Positions 1 to 8,546 are shown, counted from the first letter of the stretch. The stretch: 34,304 nucleotides of DNA from CAZOWM01 sp964583615 (GCA_964583615.1 CAZOWM010000039.1:1-34304); one strand, 5' to 3'. Numbers and translations: made by a program. The notes: generated by a model from the sequence alone, not told the origin.

Positions 1-65
1 TCGATGTGATCGAGTATCACGGGTCCGGCAACAGTGTGACTCTGGCAAAACGATTCAGCTCCTGA
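1..65 (+). CDS. C-terminal end of a plus-strand gene, possibly an RsbW-like anti-sigma-factor kinase (partial)
   Basis: Codons in the frame starting at base 3 read DVIEYHGSGNSVTLAKRFSS and stop with TGA at 63-65. The rest of the gene lies outside the window. The pattern of an acidic/hydrophobic strand, a Gly-rich turn and a final 'V-x-L-x-K-R-F' resembles the last strand of many RsbW/SpoIIAB-type HATPase proteins, which often end this way. It converges on the ACT-domain gene with only 23 bases between the stops. The assignment rests on 20 residues, so the family is a guess; that the frame is coding is more likely than not. The PAS-PP2C phosphatase at 11368-12690 would be a natural partner for an RsbW-like kinase. 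Confidence 0.4.
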   Translation, partial: DVIEYHGSGNSVTLAKRFSS

Positions 66-88
66 AGCTGGGTGAGAAGAAGACGCCC

Positions 89-520
89 TCAGTGAACGCC
101 AAGCGCGTCTTCCGCTGCGATGTTGATACCGCTTTCTTGCAGTATCTGCACAGCCCTGTCCGGATTTTCAAAACGGAAAATGAGAAGTGCTTTATTCTGA
201 GGCTGTTCGAAAAACGCGTACATATATTCTACATTGATCTTTTCCTTCCCTAAAACCTTCAATACCGCAGCAAGCCCTCCCGGCTTGTCCGGCACCTCGA
301 CTGCAACGACATGTGATTCTTTTACGATGAACCCTTTCTCTTTGAGAACCTTCACTGTTTTTTCCACATCGTCGACGATCATTCGCAGTATCCCAAAGTC
401 CGATGTATCTGCAAGTGAAAGCGCCCGTATATTGATTGTGTGAGCCCCGAGTATCTCCGTTATTTCCAGTATCCTGCCCACCTTATTTTCCAAAAATACA
501 GATATTTGTCTCGTTTTCAT
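89..520 (-). CDS. Tandem ACT-domain protein, probable amino-acid/aromatic-responsive regulator paired with phenylacetate-CoA ligase
   Basis: The 143-residue protein consists of two consecutive ACT repeats (about residues 4-65 and 70-140), starting with the typical 'QISVFLENKVGRILEIT' strand-turn-helix and repeated as 'VAVEVPDKPGGLAAVLKVL'. No catalytic domain is attached. ACT domains bind small ligands, usually amino acids. Stand-alone tandem-ACT proteins are often found beside phenylacetate-CoA ligase genes, as here. The start is supported by a GAGGGG ribosome site nine bases before the ATG. It lies 23 bp downstream of the ligase gene on the same strand and very likely shares its transcript. 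I infer that it senses a branched-chain or aromatic amino acid or an aryl-acid product; no specific ligand can be read from the sequence. Confidence 0.85.
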   Translation of the reverse strand: MKTRQISVFLENKVGRILEITEILGAHTINIRALSLADTSDFGILRMIVDDVEKTVKVLKEKGFIVKESHVVAVEVPDKPGGLAAVLKVLGKEKINVEYMYAFFEQPQNKALLIFRFENPDRAVQILQESGINIAAEDALGVH

Positions 521-543
521 TGAATCGATCCCCTCATCATCGC

Positions 544-1842
544 TTAAAGTTCTCTTCTGTCGATCACTCTCTTTGCCTTGCCTTCGGAGCGCACGATGGT
601 TTTCGGTTCGACGAGTTGCACTCCGACCTTGATGCCGAGCATGCTCTCTATTTCTTCCTTGATTTGCTGCTCGAGCGTCTCGAGCTCCTTGATCTCATCC
701 GAAATAAGACGCTCGTTCATCTCAACATGGATGCTCAACTCGTCGAGGTTCCCTACCCTTTCGACAATAATCTGATAGTGCGGTTCCAGCCCTTCAATTC
801 GTATGAGCACCTCCTCGATTTGAGATGGAAACACATTCACGCCGCGTATGATCAGCATATCGTCCGTCCTGCCCATTATACGCTTCATCCGCATCGACGT
901 TCTCCCGCACGTACACTCACCCGGTATGAGCGAGGTGATATCTCTCGTGCGGTATCGGATCAAAGGCGTAGCTTCCCGAGTAAGCGTAGTGATCACGAGC
1001 TCGCCGATCTCCCCGTAGGGAAGAACCTCACCTGTGTGCGGATTGATGACCTCGGGATAAAAATGATCGTCACATATATGGATACCGGTTTTATACCTGC
1101 ACTCGTTTCCCACCCCGGGGCCGATAATCTCTGTGAGGCCGTATATATCCAGCGCAAGAAGGTGAAGGCGTGATTCTATTTCTTTCCGCATGTTGTCGGA
1201 CCAGGGTTCCGCGCCGAAGTTCCCGGCCTTCAGTTTGAGCGTTTTGAAATCTATTCCCTGCTCCTCCCCTACTTCCGCAAGATAAAGGGAATAGCTCGGT
1301 GTGCATGTGATGATGGTACTCCCAAAATCCTGCATAATCATAATCTGTCTCTTCGTGTTCCCTCCGGATATGGGGATTACATTTGCGCCGATACGGCGTG
1401 CCCCGTAATGAACGCCAAGCCCTCCTGTAAAAAGCCCGTATCCGTACGCATTTTGAATGATGTCGTTTTGGGTGGTGCCGCTCGTTGTAAGACAGCGCGC
1501 CATCACCTCACCCCACAGGTCGATATCCGCCTTTGTGTATCCCCCGATCACCGGCTTTCCTGTCGTTCCGGAAGATGTGTGTATCTCCACAATATTGTCC
1601 ATGGGAACAGCAAACATTCCGAACGGATAGTTATCTCGAAGATCATTCTTGGTGGTAAATGGCAATTTTTGTATGTCTGAAATCGAGTTCACATCAGCGG
1701 GAGAAACCCCTGCTTTTTCCAATGCCGATTTGTAAAAAGGAATGCGGTCATACGCACGCTGAACAAGCCCTTTCAGCAGTTCTCCCTGGATCACTTTTTT
1801 CTTTGTATCCGTGAGCGTTTCTCTTTCTTTGTTCCAGATCAT
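544..1842 (-). CDS. paaK: Phenylacetate-CoA ligase (AMP-forming aryl-CoA ligase)
   Basis: This 432-residue ANL-superfamily enzyme would activate phenylacetate or a related aryl acid with ATP and CoA in the cytoplasm. Visible are the P-loop SSGTTGK (residues 90-96), the adenylation motif YGLTE (234-238), the 'LIRYRTRD' region, the hinge 'GRTDDMLIIRGVNVFPSQIEE' split around residue 330, and a C-terminal domain ending in a Lys-rich 'SEGKAKRVIDRR'. Length is normal for PaaK (430-440). No ring-hydroxylating paa genes are nearby, so the aerobic phenylacetate pathway is unlikely. In anaerobes this ligase often works with indolepyruvate-type ferredoxin oxidoreductases to handle aryl acids from amino acids. 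A GAGGAAG site precedes the ATG, and a good promoter lies about 25 bp further upstream. Confidence 0.9.
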   Translation of the reverse strand: MIWNKERETLTDTKKKVIQGELLKGLVQRAYDRIPFYKSALEKAGVSPADVNSISDIQKLPFTTKNDLRDNYPFGMFAVPMDNIVEIHTSSGTTGKPVIGGYTKADIDLWGEVMARCLTTSGTTQNDIIQNAYGYGLFTGGLGVHYGARRIGANVIPISGGNTKRQIMIMQDFGSTIITCTPSYSLYLAEVGEEQGIDFKTLKLKAGNFGAEPWSDNMRKEIESRLHLLALDIYGLTEIIGPGVGNECRYKTGIHICDDHFYPEVINPHTGEVLPYGEIGELVITTLTREATPLIRYRTRDITSLIPGECTCGRTSMRMKRIMGRTDDMLIIRGVNVFPSQIEEVLIRIEGLEPHYQIIVERVGNLDELSIHVEMNERLISDEIKELETLEQQIKEEIESMLGIKVGVQLVEPKTIVRSEGKAKRVIDRREL

Positions 1843-1865
1843 GGTCTTCCTCGAAAATTTTTAAT

Positions 1866-1893
1866 ACTATAGCATATAGGGTGAAAAATGCAA
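1866..1893 (-). promoter_or_regulatory. Sigma-70-type promoter for the paaK-ACT transcript
   Basis: On the minus strand TTGCAT (1888-1893) is followed after 16 bp by TATAGT (1866-1871). The -10 box ends about 24 bp before the paaK ATG. This would give a short leader containing the GAGGAAG ribosome site. It separates the paaK-ACT pair from the gatB gene upstream on the same strand, whose stop is at 1974. Confidence 0.55.
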
Positions 1894-1973
1894 CCAAAAC
1901 TTCCCACTTGCACCATACCGATGTAAAAACGAATCTCGTCATCAGCTTTCGAGTAGGAGTGGAACGATCCTCC

Positions 1974-3413
1974 TCATCCCCTTTCGATCCGTTTACGGAG
2001 AAGGTCGTTCACGAGACGGGGGTTTGCCCTTCCTTCGGTTTTTTTCATAACCTGTCCTACTAGGAATCCGTAGGCTTTCCCCTTGCCTCCCTTCACATCC
2101 AGCACAACCGTCTGATTTTCAGACAGAACCTCGTCAATAACCGCTTCTATGCTTTCCTGATCGGTGACCTGCCGCAGTCCCTGTTCATCGATGATCGAAC
2201 GCGCGGTTTTTCCGGTCGAGCACATGGTATTAAACACATCCTTTGCGATCTTTCCCGATATTTCACCGCCATCCATGCTCGTGAAGAGCTCTCTCAGCAT
2301 TAAAGGGGTTACCGGCGACTGGTCGGCCTCAAGGTTTTTTTCATTGAGCACTTTCAGAAATTCACTCAGAATCCAGTTGGCAATCTTCTTTGGCTGAGAA
2401 TACCCCTGCACCGCTTCTTCAAAATAATCAGCGAGCTTGGCGGATGCACAGAGGGTCTCTGCATCGTACAGTGTAATTCCATACTGTGCTACGAATCTCT
2501 TTCTTTTCTTTTCCGGTAGCTCGGGAATGGTTTCTCGCATGCTCTGAATAAAATTTTCATCCAACTCAACAGGAACAAGATCAGGATCTGGAAAGTACCT
2601 GTAGTCGTGGGCTTCTTCTTTGGTGCGCATCGTGATGGTTACATTTTTCCCCTGATCAAAGAGCCTGGTCTCCTGACTGAGTACCCCACCCTTTCTGAGA
2701 ATGTGTGTCTGACGTATTATTTCATAGTCGATGGCTTTTTTCACATTTGTAAAAGAGTTCATGTTCTTTATTTCCTGTTTCACTCCGAGCTCGAGCGCAC
2801 CGTGTTCTCTCAGGGAGACATTCACATCGACTCTCAGCTCACCTTTCTCCATGCTGCACGCCGAAACCCCTGTGTACTGCATGATTTCTTTCACTGCAGT
2901 GAGAAACCTGTACGCTTCCTCAGATGTCCGCATGTCAGGTTCGGTCACGATTTCGAGCAGCGGAACACCACAGCGGTTGAAATCGATATAGCTTGGTCCT
3001 CTGGGGTCTTCGTCGTGCATGAGCTTTCCCGCATCTTCTTCAAGATGTGCCCGTGTGATCCCGATACGTTTGTCATGCAAGTGCTCATCCCGTATGGCTA
3101 CCGCACCGCGCACGTTGAGCGGAAGCTCGTACTGGGATATCTGATAGGATTTCGGAAGGTCGGGATAGAAGTAATTTTTCCGTGCGAACACGGAAAACCC
3201 TGACACTTCACACCCGAGCGCAACCCCCGCGATTACTGCTCTTCGCAGCGCCTCCTCGTTGAGAACCGGAAGCGCGCCCGGCAGTCCCAGACACACCGGG
3301 CAGGTGTGAGAGTTCGCCTGGTCTCCGTAGGCAGTACTGCATCTGCAGAATGTCTTCGTTTGTGTATCAATCTGAACGTGAATTTCGAGGCCGATTACCG
3401 CTTCGTATCTCAT
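1974..3413 (-). CDS. gatB: Aspartyl/glutamyl-tRNA(Asn/Gln) amidotransferase subunit B
   Basis: GatB is the tRNA-binding kinase subunit of the GatCAB complex, which converts Glu-tRNA(Gln) and/or Asp-tRNA(Asn) to the cognate amide form. The 479-residue product begins with the family signature 'YEAVIGLEIHVQI' and carries a four-cysteine zinc site (C23, C25, C38, C41), the 'MEKGELRVDVNVS' stretch near residue 190, and the C-terminal helical YqeY-like tail ending 'RLVNDLLRKRIE'. Length is normal. Its ATG overlaps the gatA TGA by four bases (ATGA), indicating translational coupling. It is the last gene of the pcrA-gatC-gatA-gatB operon. Confidence 0.97.
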   Translation of the reverse strand: MRYEAVIGLEIHVQIDTQTKTFCRCSTAYGDQANSHTCPVCLGLPGALPVLNEEALRRAVIAGVALGCEVSGFSVFARKNYFYPDLPKSYQISQYELPLNVRGAVAIRDEHLHDKRIGITRAHLEEDAGKLMHDEDPRGPSYIDFNRCGVPLLEIVTEPDMRTSEEAYRFLTAVKEIMQYTGVSACSMEKGELRVDVNVSLREHGALELGVKQEIKNMNSFTNVKKAIDYEIIRQTHILRKGGVLSQETRLFDQGKNVTITMRTKEEAHDYRYFPDPDLVPVELDENFIQSMRETIPELPEKKRKRFVAQYGITLYDAETLCASAKLADYFEEAVQGYSQPKKIANWILSEFLKVLNEKNLEADQSPVTPLMLRELFTSMDGGEISGKIAKDVFNTMCSTGKTARSIIDEQGLRQVTDQESIEAVIDEVLSENQTVVLDVKGGKGKAYGFLVGQVMKKTEGRANPRLVNDLLRKRIERG

Positions 3414-4852
3414 GAGGCAGCCCCCTCCACCACACGCGCCGCCCGAAAAATTGTATCTTCATGAAAGTGGTGTGCGATGAGCTGGATCCCCACAGGCATT
3501 CCTTCCTGTGTCTTCCCGCAGTGCACCGATGCAGCAGGAAGGCCCGCGAGATTTATGGGTGCGGTGTACACATCCGAGAGGTACATCCGGAGCGGGTCAT
3601 CGACCATTTCACCGATGTCCCACGCTGCGGACGGCGCGACAGGAGAGACGATCAGTTCGACCTCGGCGAATGCATCCTCAAATTCCTTTCGTATCAGCGT
3701 CCGCGCCTTCTGCGCTTTCAGGTAGTAAGCATCGTAATACCCGGAGGACAGTGCAAAGGTGCCCAGAAGGATCCTTCTCTTTACCTCATCCCCGAACCCG
3801 AGGGACCTGTTCTCCCTGTACAGCTCGTTGATGTCGTCTGTTTTGATGAACCGCGTCCCGTACCTGATACCGTCGAACCTGGCGAGATTCGAGGAAGCCT
3901 CCGCGGTTGCAATGAGATAGTAGGAAGCAATGGCGTATTTTGTGTGGGCGAGACTGATCTTTTTCACGTGCGCACCGCCGTCCTCCAGCACTTTGATCCC
4001 TTTTTCGACCTGTGCACGCACCTCATCGTCCAGTCCCTGTCCGAAATACTCTTCAGGAACCCCGACGTGCATCCCCCTGATTGATTTTCCCACCGATTCT
4101 TCAAACCTCGGAACCTCAACACGAGCGGAAGTGGAATCTCTTTCATCGATACCTGATACCGCCTGGAGAAGAATCGCAGCGTCCTTTACCGTTTTTGTAA
4201 TCGGACCGATCTGATCGAATGAAGAGGCGTATGCGACAAGGCCGTAGCGAGAAACACGCCCGTAGGTGGGTTTTATTCCGAACACCCCGCACATCGATGC
4301 GGGTTGCCTGATCGACCCTCCCGTATCCGAACACAGCGCTGCAATTGCACAGTTTCCCGCGACCGCACTCGCGGCCCCTCCACTCGAGCCGCCCGGGATT
4401 TTTTCCCTGTTGTGAGGGTTCCGCACAGCGCCGAACGCGGAGGATTCATTTGTAGAGCCCATCGCAAACTCATCCATGTTCAGCTTTCCTGCAGGAATCC
4501 CCCCGTGGTTTCTCAGAAAGGAAATTGCCGTTGCGTCATACGGCGATCGGTATTCCTTCAGTATGCGTGAAGCGCATGTGGTGAAAGTCCCTTTTACATT
4601 GATAATGTCCTTGATGGCTACAGGAACACCGGATAAAAGAGTTTCCTCGATGTTCGAAATACGCTCCTGAAGGTGCTGTTCTTCAAGATCGATCTTCTCT
4701 TGATCAAAGCTGATATATGCATTCAGGGGAAAGGCGTTTCTGCTGTCGTCGACGACAGCAGCATAAATGTCTTTCACAATATCTCGAGTCTTGATTTCTT
4801 TTTTTCTCAGGAGCGCTCTGAGCTCCTCGAGCGTATACTCATTCAGCTTCAT
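3410..4852 (-). CDS. gatA: Aspartyl/glutamyl-tRNA amidotransferase subunit A (glutamine amidase)
   Basis: GatA releases ammonia from glutamine for the GatB active site. The 480-residue protein is a full amidase-signature enzyme. By family comparison the Ser-cisSer-Lys triad maps to K81 in 'VAIKDIINVKG', S156 in 'GGSSGGAAS' and S180 in 'SDTGGSIRQPA'. The start is supported by a GGAG site seven bases upstream that overlaps the gatC stop codon region. The gap to gatC is nine bases, and the gene end overlaps the gatB start, so C, A and B should be made in stoichiometric amounts from one message. Confidence 0.97.
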   Translation of the reverse strand: MKLNEYTLEELRALLRKKEIKTRDIVKDIYAAVVDDSRNAFPLNAYISFDQEKIDLEEQHLQERISNIEETLLSGVPVAIKDIINVKGTFTTCASRILKEYRSPYDATAISFLRNHGGIPAGKLNMDEFAMGSTNESSAFGAVRNPHNREKIPGGSSGGAASAVAGNCAIAALCSDTGGSIRQPASMCGVFGIKPTYGRVSRYGLVAYASSFDQIGPITKTVKDAAILLQAVSGIDERDSTSARVEVPRFEESVGKSIRGMHVGVPEEYFGQGLDDEVRAQVEKGIKVLEDGGAHVKKISLAHTKYAIASYYLIATAEASSNLARFDGIRYGTRFIKTDDINELYRENRSLGFGDEVKRRILLGTFALSSGYYDAYYLKAQKARTLIRKEFEDAFAEVELIVSPVAPSAAWDIGEMVDDPLRMYLSDVYTAPINLAGLPAASVHCGKTQEGMPVGIQLIAHHFHEDTIFRAARVVEGAAS

Positions 4853-4861
4853 ACTCGTCTC

Positions 4862-5146
4862 CTATAGGATGCGCGGGACGACAACGTGGCCTCTGGACCA
4901 GCGAGGGGCGAGTCTTTCAACAGTATGTACGTCGAAGCTCTCACCTCCCTCATCATCCCTCATACGGTTTGTGTAGCCCAGTGTATGGGCTGTGGGAATC
5001 ACCTCTTTGAGATCGAGCTCCTCGAGTACTTCCACGTACTCCAGTACACTCTCCAGCTGTTTTTGCATGCGGAGAGTTTCCTCTTCGCTCAGTTTCAGCC
5101 GGGCCAGTTGTGCAACCCGCACAATCGTGTCTTTATCGACTTTCAT
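4862..5146 (-). CDS. gatC: Aspartyl/glutamyl-tRNA amidotransferase subunit C
   Basis: The 94-residue product has the normal GatC length and the family pattern 'VAQLARLKLSEEE' near the N terminus, 'LESVLEYVEVLEELD' in the middle and a proline/aspartate-rich belt toward the end, the part that wraps the GatA-GatB interface. It is required for stability of the complex and has no catalytic role. An AGAGGAGAG ribosome site precedes the ATG. It lies 11 bp downstream of pcrA and nine bp upstream of gatA. Confidence 0.95.
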   Translation of the reverse strand: MKVDKDTIVRVAQLARLKLSEEETLRMQKQLESVLEYVEVLEELDLKEVIPTAHTLGYTNRMRDDEGGESFDVHTVERLAPRWSRGHVVVPRIL

Positions 5147-5157
5147 GCATCTCTCCT

Positions 5158-7353
5158 CTATTCTTCATCTTTTCTCAGCGGTGTGTAGTTCAGCATGAAC
5201 ATCATTTTTTTCCCGTCGTCGAACCGGATAACCGCTACTTCACCGCTGATTTCAACTACCGTCCCTCTCCCGAACTGCGGATGAACGACCCTGCTCGAAG
5301 CTTTGAGATCCGATATTTCTGAAGGACGCGCTGAACTCCTTTCAGGTATTTTTCTCTGCTTTAGAGAACCCGAACCGGATGAGAACCTGTATCTTCGAAA
5401 GGATGGACCGGTGAAACCTGAAAAAAAACGTTGTTCAGGTTCCTCCTCGCTGAACACGATGAGCTCCTGGGGCAGTTCGAGTAGAAATTTGGAAACACCT
5501 CGTTCCACACTCGTTCCGTACAGCTTTCTCACACGCGCTGCGGTCAAGTAGAGCTTTTCCATGGCGCGTGTCATCCCGACGTAACAGAGCCTTCTTTCCT
5601 CCTGAAGTTCTGAAACCTGTTCTCCGGCAAGGTAGTGAGGGAATATTCCCTCCTCCATCCCGGCAATGAAGACCACAGGAAACTCGAGACCTTTTGCATT
5701 GTGCAGGGTGATGAGATACGTCCTTTCTTGCTTGAAGCGCTCGTCAGAGTTGTTCTGGTTGAGACTCACCTCTTCAACAAACTCTGAAATCGGCGCTGAA
5801 GGATTCTGTTTCGAGAATTCCTCGACCGCATTATAAAGCTCATCGATGTTTCTTATCCTTTCTTCATTTCCCGTGCCTTTCAGGTAGTCGAGATATCCGG
5901 ACGTTTCGAACAGTGTACGTATGAATTCGGGAGGATATGTCGAATCGACAATCTCTTTCAGCTTTACCATGCTCTCCACAAAAGACTCGACCTTTTTTTT
6001 CCTGGCCAAAGAAACCTCAAGTCCGTTATCAATATGAAAAAACGGGCGTCCGCATTCAATGGTACTACGGACGAGCGCATCGACAGTCTTTTCTCCGATA
6101 CCCCGTATCGGTTTGTTTGCAATTCTTCTCAAAGAGACTTCATCATAGGGGTTCACAAGGAGCCGCACATATGCGAGTATATCCTTTATTTCTTCCCTCT
6201 CGTAGAACCTGAACCCTCCCACGATCGAATAGGGGATCCCCATTTCGGAGAACACCGATTCGAACACTCTTGACTGAGCATTCATCCTGTAGAATACGGC
6301 TATGTCGGCGAAACCATACCCCTCGTTGTACCTCAAATTCAGGATGCGGTCTGCAATAAAGCGCGCCTCGCCTCTGTCGGATGCGGCGCGGAAAAATACG
6401 ATTTTTTCCCCTTTTCCCTTTCGCGTAAAGAGAGTTTTCCCGAACCGCCCGGAGTTTTTATCTATGAGATGCGAAGAGGCGGATAATATCGTCTGAAATG
6501 AGCGATAATTTTCCTCGAGCTTGATAATTTTCGTGTACGCGTATTCTTTCGAGAAGTTCATGATGTTTTCGACTACCGCGCCGCGAAACCCGTATATCGA
6601 TTGATCTTCGTCTCCCACGACATAGATGTTGCCGTCCGGGAAGGTGAGCTTCTTGATGAGCTCGTACTGGGCATGGTTCGTATCCTGGAACTCGTCGACG
6701 AGAATATATCGGAAACGCTGCTTGACACTATTGAGCGCATCCCCGTTTGAATCCAGCCCTCTGCAGAACCTGAATATCAAATCGCCGAAGTCGAAGAGGT
6801 TCTCGTGAGAGAGCCTGCGTTGGTACTCCCTGTATATATCGAAAAAAAGAGGGTCTGTTGAAAACCGTTCTGATTCTGCCTCCTCGGCACTTAAAAGCCT
6901 GTCTTTCGCTCTGTCAATAAGCGCTGCGTATTTTTCAGGTTTGTAGGTATCCTGATCAAGGTTCATCTCTTTCATGATCTTTCTCAGGATCATCTTCTGA
7001 TCCTGCTGATCAATGATGGTGAAACGGGGCTGAATCCCGAACGCGTCCCCCATGATGCGCAGGACCCTCGCGGCAGTCGAATGGAATGTTCTTATCCAGA
7101 CCTCGACCTTTTCACCGAGCAGGGCATCGACTCTCTGTTTCATTTCCTCACTTGCCTTGTTCGTGAAGGTAACAGCAAGAATGTTTTTGGGGTCAATACT
7201 CATTTCGTTTATGAGATATGCAATTTTATAGGTAATGACGCGTGTTTTCCCGCTTCCCGCTCCTGCAAGAACAAGAAGGGGCGATCCGTAATAGGTTACC
7301 GCATCCAGTTGTGCCGCATTGAGATGGGATTCGTAAGGTATCCGCTGTGCCAT
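5158..7353 (-). CDS. pcrA: ATP-dependent 3'-5' DNA helicase of the PcrA/UvrD family
   Basis: The 731-residue protein is a superfamily 1A helicase for nucleotide-excision repair, replication restart and removal of recombinase filaments. In order: Walker A GAGSGKTR (31-38), motif II 'VDEFQDTN', motif III 'GDEDQSIYGFRGA', motif V 'TLHNAKGLEFPVVFI' and motif VI 'RRLCYVGMTRAMEKLYL'. A C-terminal Tudor-like tail, 'VVHPQFGRGTVVEI', is typical of PcrA and contacts RNA polymerase in characterised members. Length is normal. It is the promoter-proximal gene of the operon that continues with gatC, gatA and gatB. In many Firmicutes pcrA is likewise near gatCAB, there with ligA between them; here ligA is absent. 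Confidence 0.95.
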   Translation of the reverse strand: MAQRIPYESHLNAAQLDAVTYYGSPLLVLAGAGSGKTRVITYKIAYLINEMSIDPKNILAVTFTNKASEEMKQRVDALLGEKVEVWIRTFHSTAARVLRIMGDAFGIQPRFTIIDQQDQKMILRKIMKEMNLDQDTYKPEKYAALIDRAKDRLLSAEEAESERFSTDPLFFDIYREYQRRLSHENLFDFGDLIFRFCRGLDSNGDALNSVKQRFRYILVDEFQDTNHAQYELIKKLTFPDGNIYVVGDEDQSIYGFRGAVVENIMNFSKEYAYTKIIKLEENYRSFQTILSASSHLIDKNSGRFGKTLFTRKGKGEKIVFFRAASDRGEARFIADRILNLRYNEGYGFADIAVFYRMNAQSRVFESVFSEMGIPYSIVGGFRFYEREEIKDILAYVRLLVNPYDEVSLRRIANKPIRGIGEKTVDALVRSTIECGRPFFHIDNGLEVSLARKKKVESFVESMVKLKEIVDSTYPPEFIRTLFETSGYLDYLKGTGNEERIRNIDELYNAVEEFSKQNPSAPISEFVEEVSLNQNNSDERFKQERTYLITLHNAKGLEFPVVFIAGMEEGIFPHYLAGEQVSELQEERRLCYVGMTRAMEKLYLTAARVRKLYGTSVERGVSKFLLELPQELIVFSEEEPEQRFFSGFTGPSFRRYRFSSGSGSLKQRKIPERSSARPSEISDLKASSRVVHPQFGRGTVVEISGEVAVIRFDDGKKMMFMLNYTPLRKDEE

Positions 7354-7379
7354 GAAAGAGTCTCTATTGGGATACTGGA

Positions 7380-7408
7380 AAGATAGTGAAATTCCCCCGC
7401 GCTATCAA
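7380..7408 (-). promoter_or_regulatory. Candidate promoter of the pcrA-gatCAB operon
   Basis: On the minus strand TTGATA (7403-7408) is separated by 17 bp from TATCTT (7380-7385), about 26 bp before the pcrA ATG. It sits in the 58-bp gap after the pgsA-pgpA stop. Both boxes have mismatches, so read-through from pgsA-pgpA is also possible. Confidence 0.35.
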
Positions 7409-7411
7409 GGG

Positions 7412-8509
7412 TCAAAAGGGTGACATGAACATCCGGAGGAACTGAAGAAGCACATTGGACAGTATTCCGGAAACAATGTCATCGATCATGATCCCAACAC
7501 CGCCCTGGATTTTCTGAAGATTTTTGATGGGAGGCGGCTTCAGAATATCAAAGAGTCGAAACAGCAGAAAACCTGCTATCAGATACACAACCGAGTCAGC
7601 CGTGGGGTAAAAACGAAATGTCGTGTAGGTCACGAGCATACCTGCAATTTCATCAATGACAATCTTTGCGGAATCCTTTTGTTTGAAGATGTTTTTCTCA
7701 GCATAGTCCGCTATGAAGGTGCCCGCGACCATACATACGAACACAATGGGATAAAATGCAGTTGAACGGGAGAACAAAAGCCATATACACGCTCCGACGA
7801 GTGCGCCGTAGGTTCCTCTCGGACCGGGTGCGCATCCGGAATAGAACCCTGTTGCGAAAAACTTCATCAAGCCCGAGAAACGAAAAAGCGCGCTGTTTTT
7901 CAGTATGTACTGTACCATCGAAAAAAACGCGAGAAAGGCTGATATGGATACGAGAACAAGTGGAAGAAACATCATTACAGTGTCGGTCCACTGTTCTGCG
8001 AGCACGAACACTGAACCGAACCTGGAACCGGCTTTCAGAGAAAAAATGATCTTCTCTGCACAGAGCAAAAAAAGAATGGAGAGTATGGAGAACATCTGCC
8101 ACGCTGTTTTCAGCTTTCCCGAAAACACTGTTGCGATCGGGCTTTTTTTTCTCACAGCTGCAACCCGCATCAGCGTCACTGTCACTTCACGAAGCAGAAT
8201 GAGCCCTACCAGCCAGAAAGGAATCCGGAGATCCGGAATAAGTGTGAAGCTGATAAATGCACTTCCCACGAGAATCTTGTCCGCGAGGGGGTCCATGAAC
8301 TCACCGAACACCGATGATGTCCCCCACTTCCTCGCGAGGTACCCGTCAAGATAATCAGTTATCGTTGCAAAAAGAAAGAGGAGAATTGAGAGAAAACCCC
8401 AACAGATGCTCTCGCCGAACAAAGACAGGACAAAAGGGGCGACGAGCGCGATTCTGAGAACGGTGAGTATGTTTGAGGCCTGAGGTTTTATTCTCTCGAT
8501 AAAAGACAT
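7412..8509 (-). CDS. pgsA-pgpA: Fused phosphatidylglycerophosphate synthase (PgsA) and phosphatidylglycerophosphatase A (PgpA)
   Basis: A single 365-residue membrane protein appears to carry out two consecutive steps of phosphatidylglycerol synthesis: CDP-diacylglycerol + glycerol-3-phosphate to PGP, then PGP to PG. Residues 1-200 hold the complete CDP-alcohol phosphotransferase signature D52-x2-D55-G56-x2-A59-R60-x8-G69-x3-D73-x3-D77 and several membrane segments. Residues 215-360 match PgpA: 'GFYSGCAPGPRGTYGAL' (221-237), 'DEIAGM' (286-291), 'RLFDILKPPPIK' (318-329) and 'MIDDIVSG' (341-348). The frame is uninterrupted and both active sites look intact. The two genes are normally separate. 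The alternative, a misread gene junction, is unlikely because no stop or ribosome site lies between the halves. Confidence 0.88.
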   Translation of the reverse strand: MSFIERIKPQASNILTVLRIALVAPFVLSLFGESICWGFLSILLFLFATITDYLDGYLARKWGTSSVFGEFMDPLADKILVGSAFISFTLIPDLRIPFWLVGLILLREVTVTLMRVAAVRKKSPIATVFSGKLKTAWQMFSILSILFLLCAEKIIFSLKAGSRFGSVFVLAEQWTDTVMMFLPLVLVSISAFLAFFSMVQYILKNSALFRFSGLMKFFATGFYSGCAPGPRGTYGALVGACIWLLFSRSTAFYPIVFVCMVAGTFIADYAEKNIFKQKDSAKIVIDEIAGMLVTYTTFRFYPTADSVVYLIAGFLLFRLFDILKPPPIKNLQKIQGGVGIMIDDIVSGILSNVLLQFLRMFMSPF

Positions 8510-8517
8510 TGTCAGTG

Positions 8518-8546
8518 TTGGTAATACCGAATAATGTACTTATAAT
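8518..8546 (+). promoter_or_regulatory. Promoter of the aldo/keto reductase gene
   Basis: TTGGTA (8518-8523) and a perfect TATAAT (8541-8546) are separated by 17 bp. The AAAGGAGG ribosome site begins 26 bp after the -10 box. It interleaves with a minus-strand promoter for pgsA-pgpA. Confidence 0.6.

Noticed and set aside
436..1173. 245-residue plus-strand frame across the phenylacetate-CoA ligase
   Set aside because: It is antisense to a gene with all family motifs and shows no recognisable domain; it is a shadow frame.
2607..4084. Long plus-strand frames (198 and 207 residues) opposite gatB and gatA
   Set aside because: No ribosome sites or domain patterns; both lie fully within conserved genes on the other strand.
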